Source of the DNA: Cytobacillus gottheilii
GTDB lineage: Bacteria; Bacillota; Bacilli; Bacillales; Cytobacillaceae
DNA: 64,000 nt
NCBI RefSeq assembly: GCF_001636345.1
Contig: NZ_KV440945.1
Coordinates: forward strand, 3,305,354-3,369,353
Direction: 5' to 3'
Made by a program: the position numbers and the translations under genes. How positions within the stretch are numbered: position 1 is the first letter of the stretch; every line of letters begins with the position of its first letter. Shown here piece by piece: positions 52,126 to 60,793 of the stretch. The notes beneath the pieces were generated by a model. The model made no database searches. It was not told where the DNA came from and saw only the letters and a list, made by a program, of their open reading frames with translations.

Positions 52126-52527
52126 TTAAACAAGCCATTCATTTGCCGCTTTTGTATATACACTAAATCGTGTATCTGTGTTAGCTTCTTTTTCATGGCT
52201 GAATTGGCTAAAATGGAAGGGGAAGGAAAGTTCAAATCTTTCCAGGATTTCAACGTTTCTACTAAACATATCCTCATACTTTTCATGAATTTCTGCCATT
52301 TCCAATATAGAGTAAATCGTTTCCAGCCCGCATATGACTTGATACGCCTCCCTCAGCGTGCCAAAATATTCAAAATGGCGGGTGGATGTGTGCAGCACCT
52401 TCAATGATTCAAATTCTTTAATCTCCTCATCAGTAAAATATTTCGGAAAAATATCTGCGTAAAATTTCTGAATGAGCCGGGCAATACGCTGTTCCTGATC
52501 TGGAGTAGATGCAAATACAACCTTCAC
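52126..52527 (-). CDS. yhcU: YhcU family protein (DUF5365-like)
   Basis: The 133-aa soluble protein is helical and aromatic-rich: FYADIFPKYFTDEEIKEFES near residue 22 and SRNVEILERFELSFPFHFSQ near residue 88. Size and proximity to yhcT and yhcX point to Bacillus YhcU, of unknown function. The start is GTG at 52527 with AAGGTGG upstream. It is divergent from yhcT. Confidence 0.7.
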   Translation of the reverse strand: MKVVFASTPDQEQRIARLIQKFYADIFPKYFTDEEIKEFESLKVLHTSTRHFEYFGTLREAYQVICGLETIYSILEMAEIHEKYEDMFSRNVEILERFELSFPFHFSQFSHEKEANTDTRFSVYTKAANEWLV

Positions 52528-52771
52528 CGAAAAAAACCACCTTTAAACACCTGTAATAATTTCGTAATATATAATAAGAATAGCATATTCTAAGCTGGTA
52601 ACAGGGTGGTAATTATACCCACGCATAAGTAAAATATTAGCAATTATCTATTCCATTAAAGCTAAACTCAGATTTTTGGAAATATCTAGTTATACCCTTA
52701 CGAAATCATGGGATATAATTCATTATATGGTGGAAGAACCTGATTTTATCTTCCAAAGTTAGGAGTAAATT

Positions 52772-53680
52772 ATGGTAACAACCAAGGTAAAAGGAGAATG
52801 GTATGAAATTACCATTCCAGAACAATGGAATCAAGTCTCAGTGGACCATCTATTCAGAAATATTTGGAAAGCTTCGAAAAAACAAATTCATTTTATGCGG
52901 ATGGAAAAGCATGTATTAATGAATGGAGAAATAGCTCAATGGGAAAAACCATTACAAACAGGCGATCTGCTGATGATGAAAGTATTTGGAGAAGAGGCAT
53001 CTGAAGTGCTCCCAGAATATATGCCAATTGAAGTTCTGTTTGAGGATGAACATTTTATTATTTTTAATAAGCCTGCTGGAAGAGATACGCACCCAAATGA
53101 ACCAGGACAAAAAAATACACTTGCTAACGCAGCAGCATTTCATGTTCTTTCTCAAGGAGTTCAGAGAAATGTAAGACATATACATCGCCTTGATCAGGAT
53201 ACGTCCGGATGCATTCTTTTTGCCAAACATTCATTGGCAGGAGTCATTGCCGATAAGCTGCTTGAAGAAAGAAAAATCAAACGAACCTATTCAGCTCTAG
53301 TCCATGGTCATCTCAAGAAATTGAGCGGAACTATTCACGAGCCTATTGGACGAGACAGGCATCATCCAACAAGAAGACGGGTTTCACCCAAAGGTCAGGA
53401 TGCCATCACCCATTTTTCAGCACTTCAATTTTTTGAAAAAGAAAAACTTACGTTTATTCAATGTCAGCTGGATACAGGAAGAACTCATCAAATTCGTGTA
53501 CATCTTAGTCATATGAAACACCCTTTGGCCGGAGACACTCTTTATGGAGGCAAACCGATATTTTCAAGACAAGCCCTGCATGCAGCGAGACTAACCTTTA
53601 CACATCCTTTTACACTCGAAAAGGTTGATGTAACCTGCCCGCCGCCAAAGGAATTTTGTGCCTATATGAAAGATCAATAA
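52772..53680 (+). CDS. yhcT: RluA-family RNA pseudouridine synthase (YhcT-like)
   Basis: This 302-aa enzyme isomerises uridines in rRNA or tRNA. The catalytic motif HIHRLDQDTSGCILFAKHS lies near residue 140 with the nucleophilic Asp, preceded by FNKPAGRDTHPN and followed by DTGRTHQIRVHLSHMKHPLA near residue 230. The N-terminal 85 residues are a degenerate S4-like region (MRMEKHVLMNGEI). The length equals the B. subtilis YhcT I recall. The target base is not known. GGAGTAAATT precedes the ATG. Confidence 0.93.
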   Translation: MVTTKVKGEWYEITIPEQWNQVSVDHLFRNIWKASKKQIHFMRMEKHVLMNGEIAQWEKPLQTGDLLMMKVFGEEASEVLPEYMPIEVLFEDEHFIIFNKPAGRDTHPNEPGQKNTLANAAAFHVLSQGVQRNVRHIHRLDQDTSGCILFAKHSLAGVIADKLLEERKIKRTYSALVHGHLKKLSGTIHEPIGRDRHHPTRRRVSPKGQDAITHFSALQFFEKEKLTFIQCQLDTGRTHQIRVHLSHMKHPLAGDTLYGGKPIFSRQALHAARLTFTHPFTLEKVDVTCPPPKEFCAYMKDQ

Positions 53681-53684
53681 ACAC

Positions 53685-53717
53685 AGAAAAGCCTCCCATT
53701 ATTAGGAAGGCTTTTCT
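53685..53717. terminator. Bidirectional terminator between yhcT and the GlsB-like gene
   Basis: AGAAAAGCCT and AGGCTTTTCT are exact inverse copies around a 13-nt loop. Confidence 0.85.
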
Positions 53718-53738
53718 ATTTCAATCTGCATGTAAATA

Positions 53739-53999
53739 TTAGTCAGTAGATTTTCTAAATGCTCTCATTGCAAAGCTAACAACTAGCACAAGTACAATTG
53801 CACCAATTAGAGCTGGTAAGATGGCAAAGTCTGCAACAACTGGACCCCAATCTCCTAAGATTAATGATCCAAGCCATGCCCCGATGAATCCGGCAATAAT
53901 ATTACCAATAACTCCGCCTGGTACGTCTCTTCCTGTAATTAGGCCGGCAACCCAACCAATAATACCACCTATAATTAATGCCCAAAGAAAGCTTAACAT
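53739..53999 (-). CDS. GlsB/YeaQ/YmgE-family stress membrane protein
   Basis: The 86-aa protein is a three-span membrane protein of the transglycosylase-associated family: MLSFLWALIIGGIIGWVAGL, then RDVPGGVIGNIIAGFIGAWL and a third span near residue 55-78. In B. subtilis homologues such as YwzA and YdaS belong to the sigma-B general stress regulon; a sigma-B-type promoter is visible 110 bp upstream here. The start is ATG 53999 with GGAGGAA. The molecular role is unknown. Confidence 0.92.
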   Translation of the reverse strand: MLSFLWALIIGGIIGWVAGLITGRDVPGGVIGNIIAGFIGAWLGSLILGDWGPVVADFAILPALIGAIVLVLVVSFAMRAFRKSTD

Positions 54000-54110
54000 T
54001 ATAATTCCTCCTTGTTCGTTTTGAATAGTTTTTGTTATATAGTGTAACTTATACAACTAGCAGAAAGTTTTCCTTTTCCACATGTGGTTTTTTCTGCTTG
54101 TACAAGTTAA

Positions 54111-54135
54111 ATACCCCGCATTCAAAAACTGAAAC
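54111..54135 (-). promoter_or_regulatory. Sigma-B-type promoter of the GlsB-like gene
   Basis: On the minus strand GTTTCA and GGGTAT are separated by 13 nt, one base from the sigma-B consensus. The predicted leader is about 105 nt. Confidence 0.65.
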
Positions 54136-54219
54136 ATATTAATAAAATAGTGATTGAAAAGGACCTAGATGAAAACGTTTTATTGTTGGTTGCTTAAATA
54201 TTCCCTCACAAAAACAAAA

Positions 54220-54242
54220 AGCGATTGCTCTTTGCAATCGCT
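54220..54242 (-). terminator. Terminator of helD
   Basis: AGCGATTGC pairs perfectly with GCAATCGCT around five bases; on the minus strand it is followed by TTTTGTTTTTG. It lies about 57 bp after the helD stop. Confidence 0.8.
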
Positions 54243-54299
54243 CGTTTATTTGAACGGCGTTAGCCAGTTAGTTAGGATATTCCCGGCCAAAAATTTGTC

Positions 54300-56570
54300 C
54301 TAAACCTCTTCAAGCAAAAAATCAGATGAATGTAATCCATAAAAATATAAGCGATGCAGCGGACGTGTCATGGCTACATATAAAAGCTTAATATCCAGCG
54401 GGGAGGCATCTGAGTACACTTCATCCAGAGAAAAAACAATGACTGCATCAAACTCCAATCCTTTAACTAAATATGAAGGAACAATAACTGCCTCGTCCTT
54501 TGGTATTTCTTCTTGTTCCTGCAGCAATTTTACACGTTCATTAGAAAAGTCCTTGAAAAGCTGATATAGCTGATCACAATCTGTCCTGGTTTTGCCAATA
54601 ATCGCAAAGGTTTTAAAATGCTCATTCTTCAGTTCCTGCAATTTTTCTTCAAGCTGCTTTATAAAAAACTTGCCTTCTTTTCGTCGATAAAAAGCTGGTG
54701 CCTCTCCGTGCCTGACAACAGGAACTACCTTCGGAAAAGAAACCGGGAGTTTTTCGAGAAGGGTATTGGCTTCTTCCATAATCTCTACAGTCGTTCGATA
54801 GCTTTTTTGCAATTCCGTATAGGTTGCACGGGGAAAAATATGTTCAATCACCGTTTCCCATGAAGAAAGACCTCGATAAGAATGAATGCCTTGAGCCAGA
54901 TCTCCAACTAATGTAAACATATCTGTATCTGCCGCTTTTTTTAAGGATAAAAGCTCCATAAAGCTGTAATCCTGAGCTTCGTCAATCACTATGTTTTTGG
55001 CTCGGTGTTCTTTTTCAAGACCATATAAATGAACCTGTAAAAATAATAGGAGTGCTAAGTCCTCCCGTTCATACTCATTTTTCTTAAATAACTGCTGATT
55101 GTAGTCACAAAGCAGCTCTGCTTCCTCCATAGATAAGGTTCCGTCTGAAAGTGAATGAAGTTCTTTTGCATTCTGAAATAATTCGCGATAGTAAGAACGC
55201 AGATCTTTTTTAGGGAAAGGCTTCATATAGTTTCTGACTGCCCCTTTAATGGCAGACTGTATCTCACCCACTCTCTTTTCTTTTTTATCCATAGCTTCAA
55301 TTACATACTGTCGCCTTTTTTCCGGATCATCGCCGCGATAGAGAGCCCGTTCAATCCTTACATCATAGTAGGTTTGAATCTTTTCCAGCATATTTTTCTT
55401 CTTTAATCGCACATCATTCTGCAGGATTCCCTTTAATTTTTCAAGCCTGCGGTAAAGAGGCAAATAATGATAGTCATCTCTAAAAAGCTTTATAAACTTT
55501 TTACGGCTGAATAAACGAAATTTATCTACATAGAAATCCTCAGCTGGATAAAAGGTTTTGCTTATTTTTATTAAATAATTGGTTAGAATAGTTTGAAATA
55601 CATCCGATCCTTTAAGGGCGGACAGCTGCTGAATTACTTTTGAAGACTGTGAATCCTTATCTTCAATGATCCTGATCAGCTTATCGTCCTTTTGTATTTC
55701 CATTTTCAGATCAATACAAAGTTTGACATAGTCCTGAAAGGTTGTCTGGCGGATTCTTTCCACTCCAAGTTCTGGCAGAGCTTCAGATATGTAATGCAGG
55801 AACAATCCGCTTGGGGCAATGATCATCAGCTGTTCCGGAGCAAAATTCTCTTTATATTGGTAAATAAAATAACTTATCCTGTGCAGCGCAATCGTCGTTT
55901 TGCCGCTGCCCGCTCCTCCCTGAACAATTATGGGCTTGTTCAAATCAGCTCGGATAATTTTATTCTGTTCTTCCTGGATCGTGGTAATAATTTCGGTGAG
56001 GCGATTACTTGAGCTTTTAGCTAAAGACTCCTGCAATAATTCATCTGTTGTGGTTAAGTCAATATCACGTATTTCCTGCATGAACCCGTCTTCAATCATA
56101 AATTGTCTCTTTAACGACAAATCACCAGAAAAACTCTCCTCATAGGATTCATACTGGACTGGTCCAAGTCTGCCCTCATAATAAAGGTTTGCAATCGGTG
56201 AGCGCCAATCCACTATGATTTGCTCCTGGCTTTCCCGAGAATATAAAGAAGTTTTGCCAAGATATAGAACTTCCTTTTCTCCTCCACCATCACGGTTAAA
56301 ATCAATCCTCGCAAAATAAGGCGTTCTTCTGGCTTTTTTTAAAGACTTCAACTCATCCTTAGACATTTCAAAAAACCTTGCATTGGTTAACAGGGAAGAA
56401 TAGCTTAAACTGGATTCAAGCCAATCGGTATCCGAAAAGGCTTCTTTCATATTTTCCTGAAATTGTTCCTTACTGGATTCAGCTGTTTTCACAACAGCTT
56501 CAATATACCGTTTAGTAAATTCTAATCGCTGCAGTTCTGTTTCGTAATCGGGGTGGTTCTGAAGAGACAT
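54300..56570 (-). CDS. helD: RNA polymerase recycling ATPase HelD
   Basis: The 756-aa protein is a UvrD/Rep-like superfamily 1 ATPase that binds RNA polymerase and frees stalled complexes. An N-terminal coiled coil (residues 1-90) that enters the secondary channel precedes the helicase motifs: Walker A IVQGGAGSGKTTIALHRISY near residue 215, motif II IVIDEAQDYSFMELL near residue 525, LQKSYRTTVEIMEEANTLL near residue 580, and a C-terminal KGLEFDAVIVFSLDEVY and YVAMTRPLHRLY. Length fits B. subtilis HelD (about 774 aa). Start ATG 56570 follows GGAGGT. Confidence 0.93.
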   Translation of the reverse strand: MSLQNHPDYETELQRLEFTKRYIEAVVKTAESSKEQFQENMKEAFSDTDWLESSLSYSSLLTNARFFEMSKDELKSLKKARRTPYFARIDFNRDGGGEKEVLYLGKTSLYSRESQEQIIVDWRSPIANLYYEGRLGPVQYESYEESFSGDLSLKRQFMIEDGFMQEIRDIDLTTTDELLQESLAKSSSNRLTEIITTIQEEQNKIIRADLNKPIIVQGGAGSGKTTIALHRISYFIYQYKENFAPEQLMIIAPSGLFLHYISEALPELGVERIRQTTFQDYVKLCIDLKMEIQKDDKLIRIIEDKDSQSSKVIQQLSALKGSDVFQTILTNYLIKISKTFYPAEDFYVDKFRLFSRKKFIKLFRDDYHYLPLYRRLEKLKGILQNDVRLKKKNMLEKIQTYYDVRIERALYRGDDPEKRRQYVIEAMDKKEKRVGEIQSAIKGAVRNYMKPFPKKDLRSYYRELFQNAKELHSLSDGTLSMEEAELLCDYNQQLFKKNEYEREDLALLLFLQVHLYGLEKEHRAKNIVIDEAQDYSFMELLSLKKAADTDMFTLVGDLAQGIHSYRGLSSWETVIEHIFPRATYTELQKSYRTTVEIMEEANTLLEKLPVSFPKVVPVVRHGEAPAFYRRKEGKFFIKQLEEKLQELKNEHFKTFAIIGKTRTDCDQLYQLFKDFSNERVKLLQEQEEIPKDEAVIVPSYLVKGLEFDAVIVFSLDEVYSDASPLDIKLLYVAMTRPLHRLYFYGLHSSDFLLEEV

Positions 56571-56829
56571 TCTTTTTACCTCCAAAGATTAATTTCAGCC
56601 GCAATGGAGAAAGAAAAAGCACACAGCACTTCGCCCGGGAATTCTAATCATCCTAAGCTTTAAGTGCAAATGCTTTTAAGAATAGCAAAACGCGTGAGAA
56701 GAAGAATATATTATCAGAAAAATCTGGATCAGGCAATGTTTTATGAAAAAAAGCAGCGATACACGTTGTTCGGAAATGAACTAGGGTTTCCGAAAACCGG
56801 TGGCCGGGGAGAATTTTTCTTATTGGATA

Positions 56830-57740
56830 TTTACGAGGTTTTTTGGTCTTAGATATTTCTGGAATCTGTGCTTCTTGTTCTTTTTGGGAATGACTCGCCT
56901 TGGGGGATTCCTGAAATCTGTGCCTTCCCTGCTTTTCGGGAATGACTCGCCTTGGGGGATTCCTGAAATCTGTGGCGTCCGCTCTTTTCGGGAATGACTC
57001 ACGTTGGGGGATTCCTGAAATCTGTGCCTTCCCTTCTTTTCGGGAATGACTCGCCTTGGGGGATTCCTGAAATCTGTGGCTTCCCTGCTTTTCGGGAATG
57101 ACTCGCCTTGGGGGATTCCTGAAATCTGTGGCGTCCGCTCTTTTCGGGAATGACTCACGTTGGGGGATTCCTGAAATCTGTGCCTTCCCTGCTTTTCGGG
57201 AATGACTCGCCTTGGGGGATTCCTGAAATCTGTGGCTTCCCTGCTTTTCGGGAATGACTCGCCTTGAGGGATTCCTGAAATCTGTGGCGTCCGCTCTTTT
57301 CGGGAATGACTCGCCTTGGGGGATTCCTGAAATCTGTGGCTTCCCTGCTTTTCGGGAATGACTCGCCCGTGGTAATTCCTGAAATCTGTGCCTTCCCTGC
57401 TTTTCGGGAATGACTCGCCTTGGGGGATTCCTGAAATCTGTGGCGTCCGCTCTTTTCGGGAATGACTCGCCTTGGGGGATTCCTGAAATCTGTGGCTTCC
57501 GCTCTTTTCGGGAATGACTCGCCCGTGGTAATTCCTGAAATTTGTGCCTTCCCCTGCTTTTCGGGAATGACTCGCCCGTGGTAATTCCTGAAATTTGTGC
57601 CTTCCCCTCTTTTCGGGAATAACTCGCCTTGGGTAATTCCTGAAATCTGTGGCTACCGCACTTTCCGGGAATGACTTGCCCGCAGTTATTCCTCTAAACT
57701 TTGACCCACACGTTTTTTGGGATTACTCCCACGCCCTAAC
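56830..57740. repeat. Tandem array of about seventeen 52-bp hairpin units
   Basis: GGGAATGACT starts recur at 56886, 56938, 56990, 57042, 57094, 57146, 57198, 57250, 57302, 57354, 57406, 57458, 57510, 57563, 57615 and 57667, so the period is 52 bp with one 53-bp step. Each unit holds a 10-bp inverted repeat, TTTCGGGAAT with ATTCCTGAAA (one G-U), around a loop of about 15 nt; a variable GTGGCTTCC/GTGCCTTCC/GTGGCGTCC segment follows. Flanking copies decay on both sides (56835 and 57719). There are no unique spacers or cas genes. The array fills the space between helD and the peroxidase gene. Confidence 0.92.
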
Positions 57741-57802
57741 TCTGACATACACACCTTTTAAGAAATATTCATTGGCCCTTACTTTAAAGAGAACTCTCCA
57801 AT

Positions 57803-57834
57803 TAAAAAAGCCGGAAAATAAATTCCGACTTTCC
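57803..57834 (-). terminator. Terminator of the di-heme peroxidase gene
   Basis: On the minus strand AAGTCGGAA pairs with TTCCGGCTT (one G-U) around a T-rich loop, followed by TTTT, 13 bp after the stop. Confidence 0.8.
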
Positions 57835-57846
57835 CAGTAATAACAT

Positions 57847-58899
57847 TTAAGGTATCTCAGGTGTTTCAACTTCAGGCAGTTCACCGCTTAAGCTTTCCAT
57901 AAAAGCAACAAGCTGCTGTACTTCTTTATCTGTTAAGCCTAATGGATTGATCAGATCACTTTTGTTTACATGATCTCCTCCGCCGTCGTTATAATAATTT
58001 ACCACATCTTCTAAAGTGGCAAAGCTGCCATCATGCATAAATGGTGCCGTATGAGCTACACCTCTTAAACCCGTTGTACGGAATTTCCCTTTATCTTCTT
58101 CGTTTTTGGTTACCTCGTATCTTCCTTCATCACCTGTCATTCCAAGATTATGATAGCTATAATCAGAGAGCATTGGGCCGGCATGGCAGGTAATACAGCT
58201 TGCTTTTCCGGCAAAAAGCTTCATACCTTCTTGTGCATCTGCACTAATTGCATCCTCCTGACCCTGTAAATAGCGATCAAAGGCTGTATCTGAGATGACA
58301 ATGGTTCGTTCAAATGCAGCGATTGCCTTCGCAATATTATTCGCACTGATCGGATCATTAAAAACAGTGTTAAATTGTTCTACATATGTTGGCACACCAT
58401 TAAGTTCAATAACAAGTTCATCAATGTCCTGATTCATTTCCACTTCAGATTGTATCGGTCCGAGTGCCTGTTCTTCCAGACTTCCTGCTCTGCCGTCCCA
58501 AAAGTATTCAGGATAATAGCCCGAATTGATAATAGTGGGGCTATTTCTGCTCCCTTGTGCGCCTTCAAATCCAAAAAATGTTTCCAGTCCATCTCCATAA
58601 CCTGCACCTGGAGCATGACATGTCATACAGCTCAATTTATTATTTCCAGACAATCTAGGATCAAAATAAAGTGTTTTTCCTAATTCAACCTTCTCATCTG
58701 TCATTTCATTATCAGCAGGTACTGGCATTTCACCTAACGGCTCAAACATCGCTTTTGCATTTTCTAACTCTTCATCGACACCAGCTGTTTCGGTTTCAGG
58801 CTGCTCTTTTTCAGGAGCTGCAGTATTCTCGTTTTCATTGCCGCACGCGCTGAGCATTAGAAGAACCATAAATATGAATAACGGATATCTTAATTTCAT
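57847..58899 (-). CDS. Di-heme cytochrome c peroxidase/MauG-family lipoprotein
   Basis: The 350-aa protein has a lipoprotein signal (FIFMVLLMLSACGN, lipobox Cys near residue 19), so it faces outside. Two c-type heme motifs are present: CMTCH near residue 92 in the LSCMTCHAPGAGYGDG block, and CITCH near residue 235 in KASCITCHAGPMLSDY. Other family blocks are SRNSPTIINSGYYPEYFWDG and GLRGVAHTAPFMHDGSFATL with a distal ligand region. It reduces hydrogen peroxide using electrons from small c-type cytochromes, or modifies a protein as MauG does. A perfect FNR/CRP-type palindrome lies about 105 bp upstream. Confidence 0.92.
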   Translation of the reverse strand: MKLRYPLFIFMVLLMLSACGNENENTAAPEKEQPETETAGVDEELENAKAMFEPLGEMPVPADNEMTDEKVELGKTLYFDPRLSGNNKLSCMTCHAPGAGYGDGLETFFGFEGAQGSRNSPTIINSGYYPEYFWDGRAGSLEEQALGPIQSEVEMNQDIDELVIELNGVPTYVEQFNTVFNDPISANNIAKAIAAFERTIVISDTAFDRYLQGQEDAISADAQEGMKLFAGKASCITCHAGPMLSDYSYHNLGMTGDEGRYEVTKNEEDKGKFRTTGLRGVAHTAPFMHDGSFATLEDVVNYYNDGGGDHVNKSDLINPLGLTDKEVQQLVAFMESLSGELPEVETPEIP

Positions 58900-59004
58900 C
58901 AGTTACTCCCCCTCTTTTTCAATTTCCCAATGATAACGCTATCTTTATTTTTCAGTTTGAGTATATAACTAAAATAATGATGATTTAGCAACCATTTCCG
59001 AAAA

Positions 59005-59024
59005 GTTTGTGACACTTATCACAA
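59005..59024 (-). promoter_or_regulatory. FNR/CRP-type site upstream of the peroxidase gene
   Basis: TTTGTGA and TCACAAA are exact inverse copies with 6 bp between, matching the TGTGA-N6-TCACA consensus shared by Bacillus Fnr. It lies about 105 bp before the peroxidase ATG, a position suited to activation. The rest of 58900-59260 is AT-rich and shows no gene. Confidence 0.7.
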
Positions 59025-59260
59025 ATCAACTTATGCCTTGTAAACAACTTATTTAAGTTATAAAGACTGCAAAGTTATTTCATAAGATCCTATTATCTAT
59101 CATTCTCTATTTAACAGATGTTATTTCTTTATACCTATTTTCATTATCATTATGTTTTTATTACCATAGTAATAATTTACTATTTATGTATTTTAATTGA
59201 AAAAAGTGTATTAATTCCCTTATAATGAACAGAAAAAAATTACATAACGAGGTGTAAACA

Positions 59261-60517
59261 GTGAAAACAAAAATTTTGGCAGTTTCTATGTTATCAACAG
59301 CACTATTATTAGCTGCATGTGGAAATGGCAGCAATGAGGAAACATCAGCAGCAAACGAAACTGAGGAAACAGTAAAATCTGAACAAACAGAGGAAGTTGA
59401 ACCAGCAGAACAAGAAGAAACAGAGGAAAGCAGTCAGACAAGTGAATATTTAAATCCGCTCTTAGAAGAAACGGAAGGCACTATTGAAAGCATCTATAAA
59501 AACGAATCACCACAGTATACCCATAGTTTAGATGGCTTTAACATTTCCGTGAATCAATATGAAATGACTAAAATCACAGATATGAATCAGGATTACGCTT
59601 CTTATTTTAATGATGAAGTAAATGGGTATGTTGTTTCGGCAGAAGTGACACTCGAAAATACAACAGATAAAAATCTATACTATAATAACTTCCATAAAAT
59701 CCAACTCGAAAATGAGTTAGATTATATAAATTCAGAAAGCAAAAATTTAATACCTGAAGACCAGCAGATTCAAAAGCTCAGAAAGAATCAAGATGAAATC
59801 AGCTTATATGAAGCTGGCGAAAAAGTAACGGGTTTGATAACGTTTATTTTAACAGAAGCAGAATTTGAAAAAATGAAAACAGTAACTCCTAAATATATTA
59901 TTGAGGGTGGAATAGCTGATAATAAGGATTACTCCGGCAGCAATCTTGAAAATTCACCAGCCTATGATTTCGTCTATGCTGGTGAGCAGGCTTCTGCTGT
60001 TGCTGATCAGCCTTCTCTTTACCAGGATCGCCTCACAACAGATAACTGGGCTGATAAGACCATCCTCTTTGAAGAAGAAGGAATAAATGAGACAAAGCAA
60101 ATCGGTGACGTAACAGTAACACTTGAAGGGGTCCAATACACCGATGTTGTTCCGACAGATGCGAATGCATCCATGTTCACTGATTTTGGTGACAGCGGAA
60201 TTGTTGCCCTAACCGTTAAATTGAACATTGATAATCAGTCTGATTCTGCAGTTAATATTTCTAATTTAGGTACGATGCTTGATGTGGATGACAGCAGAGC
60301 AAGATATTTAAACGTTGCACAAGCTGAGCCACGAGACCCGCGTGAGATAGCTGCAGGAGAAGCTGGAGAGAAATATCATGTCTTTTTATTCAGAAAAGAT
60401 GAATTTTCCATCTATAAAAAATTTACGATGGAATTTGGTCCATTTTATCTTGAAAGCGGCGAAAAAGCATTCAAAGGCGAGCAAGCCATCTTTGAACTTC
60501 CAAATCCGCACCAATAA
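59261..60517 (+). CDS. Surface lipoprotein with two Ig-like/DUF5068-type domains
   Basis: The 418-aa protein has a lipoprotein signal ending LLLAACGNGSN (Cys near residue 20), an acidic Glu/Thr-rich linker (residues 25-65), and two related beta-rich halves: SLDGFNISVNQYEMTKITDM followed by VTLENTTDKNLYYNN, and GDVTVTLEGVQYTDVVPTDA followed by LTVKLNIDNQSDSAVN. Such duplicated domains resemble DUF4352/DUF5068-type lipoproteins of Bacillus. The start is GTG at 59261 with GAGGTG 7 bp upstream. It is monocistronic with a terminator. Its role is unknown. Confidence 0.75.
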   Translation: MKTKILAVSMLSTALLLAACGNGSNEETSAANETEETVKSEQTEEVEPAEQEETEESSQTSEYLNPLLEETEGTIESIYKNESPQYTHSLDGFNISVNQYEMTKITDMNQDYASYFNDEVNGYVVSAEVTLENTTDKNLYYNNFHKIQLENELDYINSESKNLIPEDQQIQKLRKNQDEISLYEAGEKVTGLITFILTEAEFEKMKTVTPKYIIEGGIADNKDYSGSNLENSPAYDFVYAGEQASAVADQPSLYQDRLTTDNWADKTILFEEEGINETKQIGDVTVTLEGVQYTDVVPTDANASMFTDFGDSGIVALTVKLNIDNQSDSAVNISNLGTMLDVDDSRARYLNVAQAEPRDPREIAAGEAGEKYHVFLFRKDEFSIYKKFTMEFGPFYLESGEKAFKGEQAIFELPNPHQ

Positions 60518-60527
60518 TGCGCTAACA

Positions 60528-60555
60528 AACCCCAGAAGATTTTCTGGGGTTTTTC
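60528..60555 (+). terminator. Rho-independent terminator
   Basis: AACCCCAGAA pairs with TTCTGGGGTT around GATT, followed by TTT, about 10 bp after the lipoprotein stop. Confidence 0.9.
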
Positions 60556-60793
60556 TGTTTTACCCAATCCCCCGTTCAAACCTTCCATGCTTATGTTCAT
60601 GAGGGATATTTTAAAAGTCTTGTACACTCCGAGTGAGAATTCTGTACTGCTTCTAGTGTTGATATTTTATTATAAAGCTTTCTCCTTCAAATGCTCTGTA
60701 ATTTCCTATTCTCACCATGATAAAATATTTATAGTTTCATAAAGTTTTAAAGCCGTTACAAATATAACGTCATTGTAAGAATGAGGTGATCAT

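Noticed and set aside
56820..57158. 112-codon minus-strand open frame over the repeat array
   Set aside because: It is an accident of the 52-bp repeat: every unit shifts the frame, there is no ribosome site, and the frame ends when a unit variant brings a stop.
56830..57740. Possible CRISPR array
   Set aside because: Units follow each other without unique spacers, the linker comes in a few repeating types, and no cas genes are nearby.
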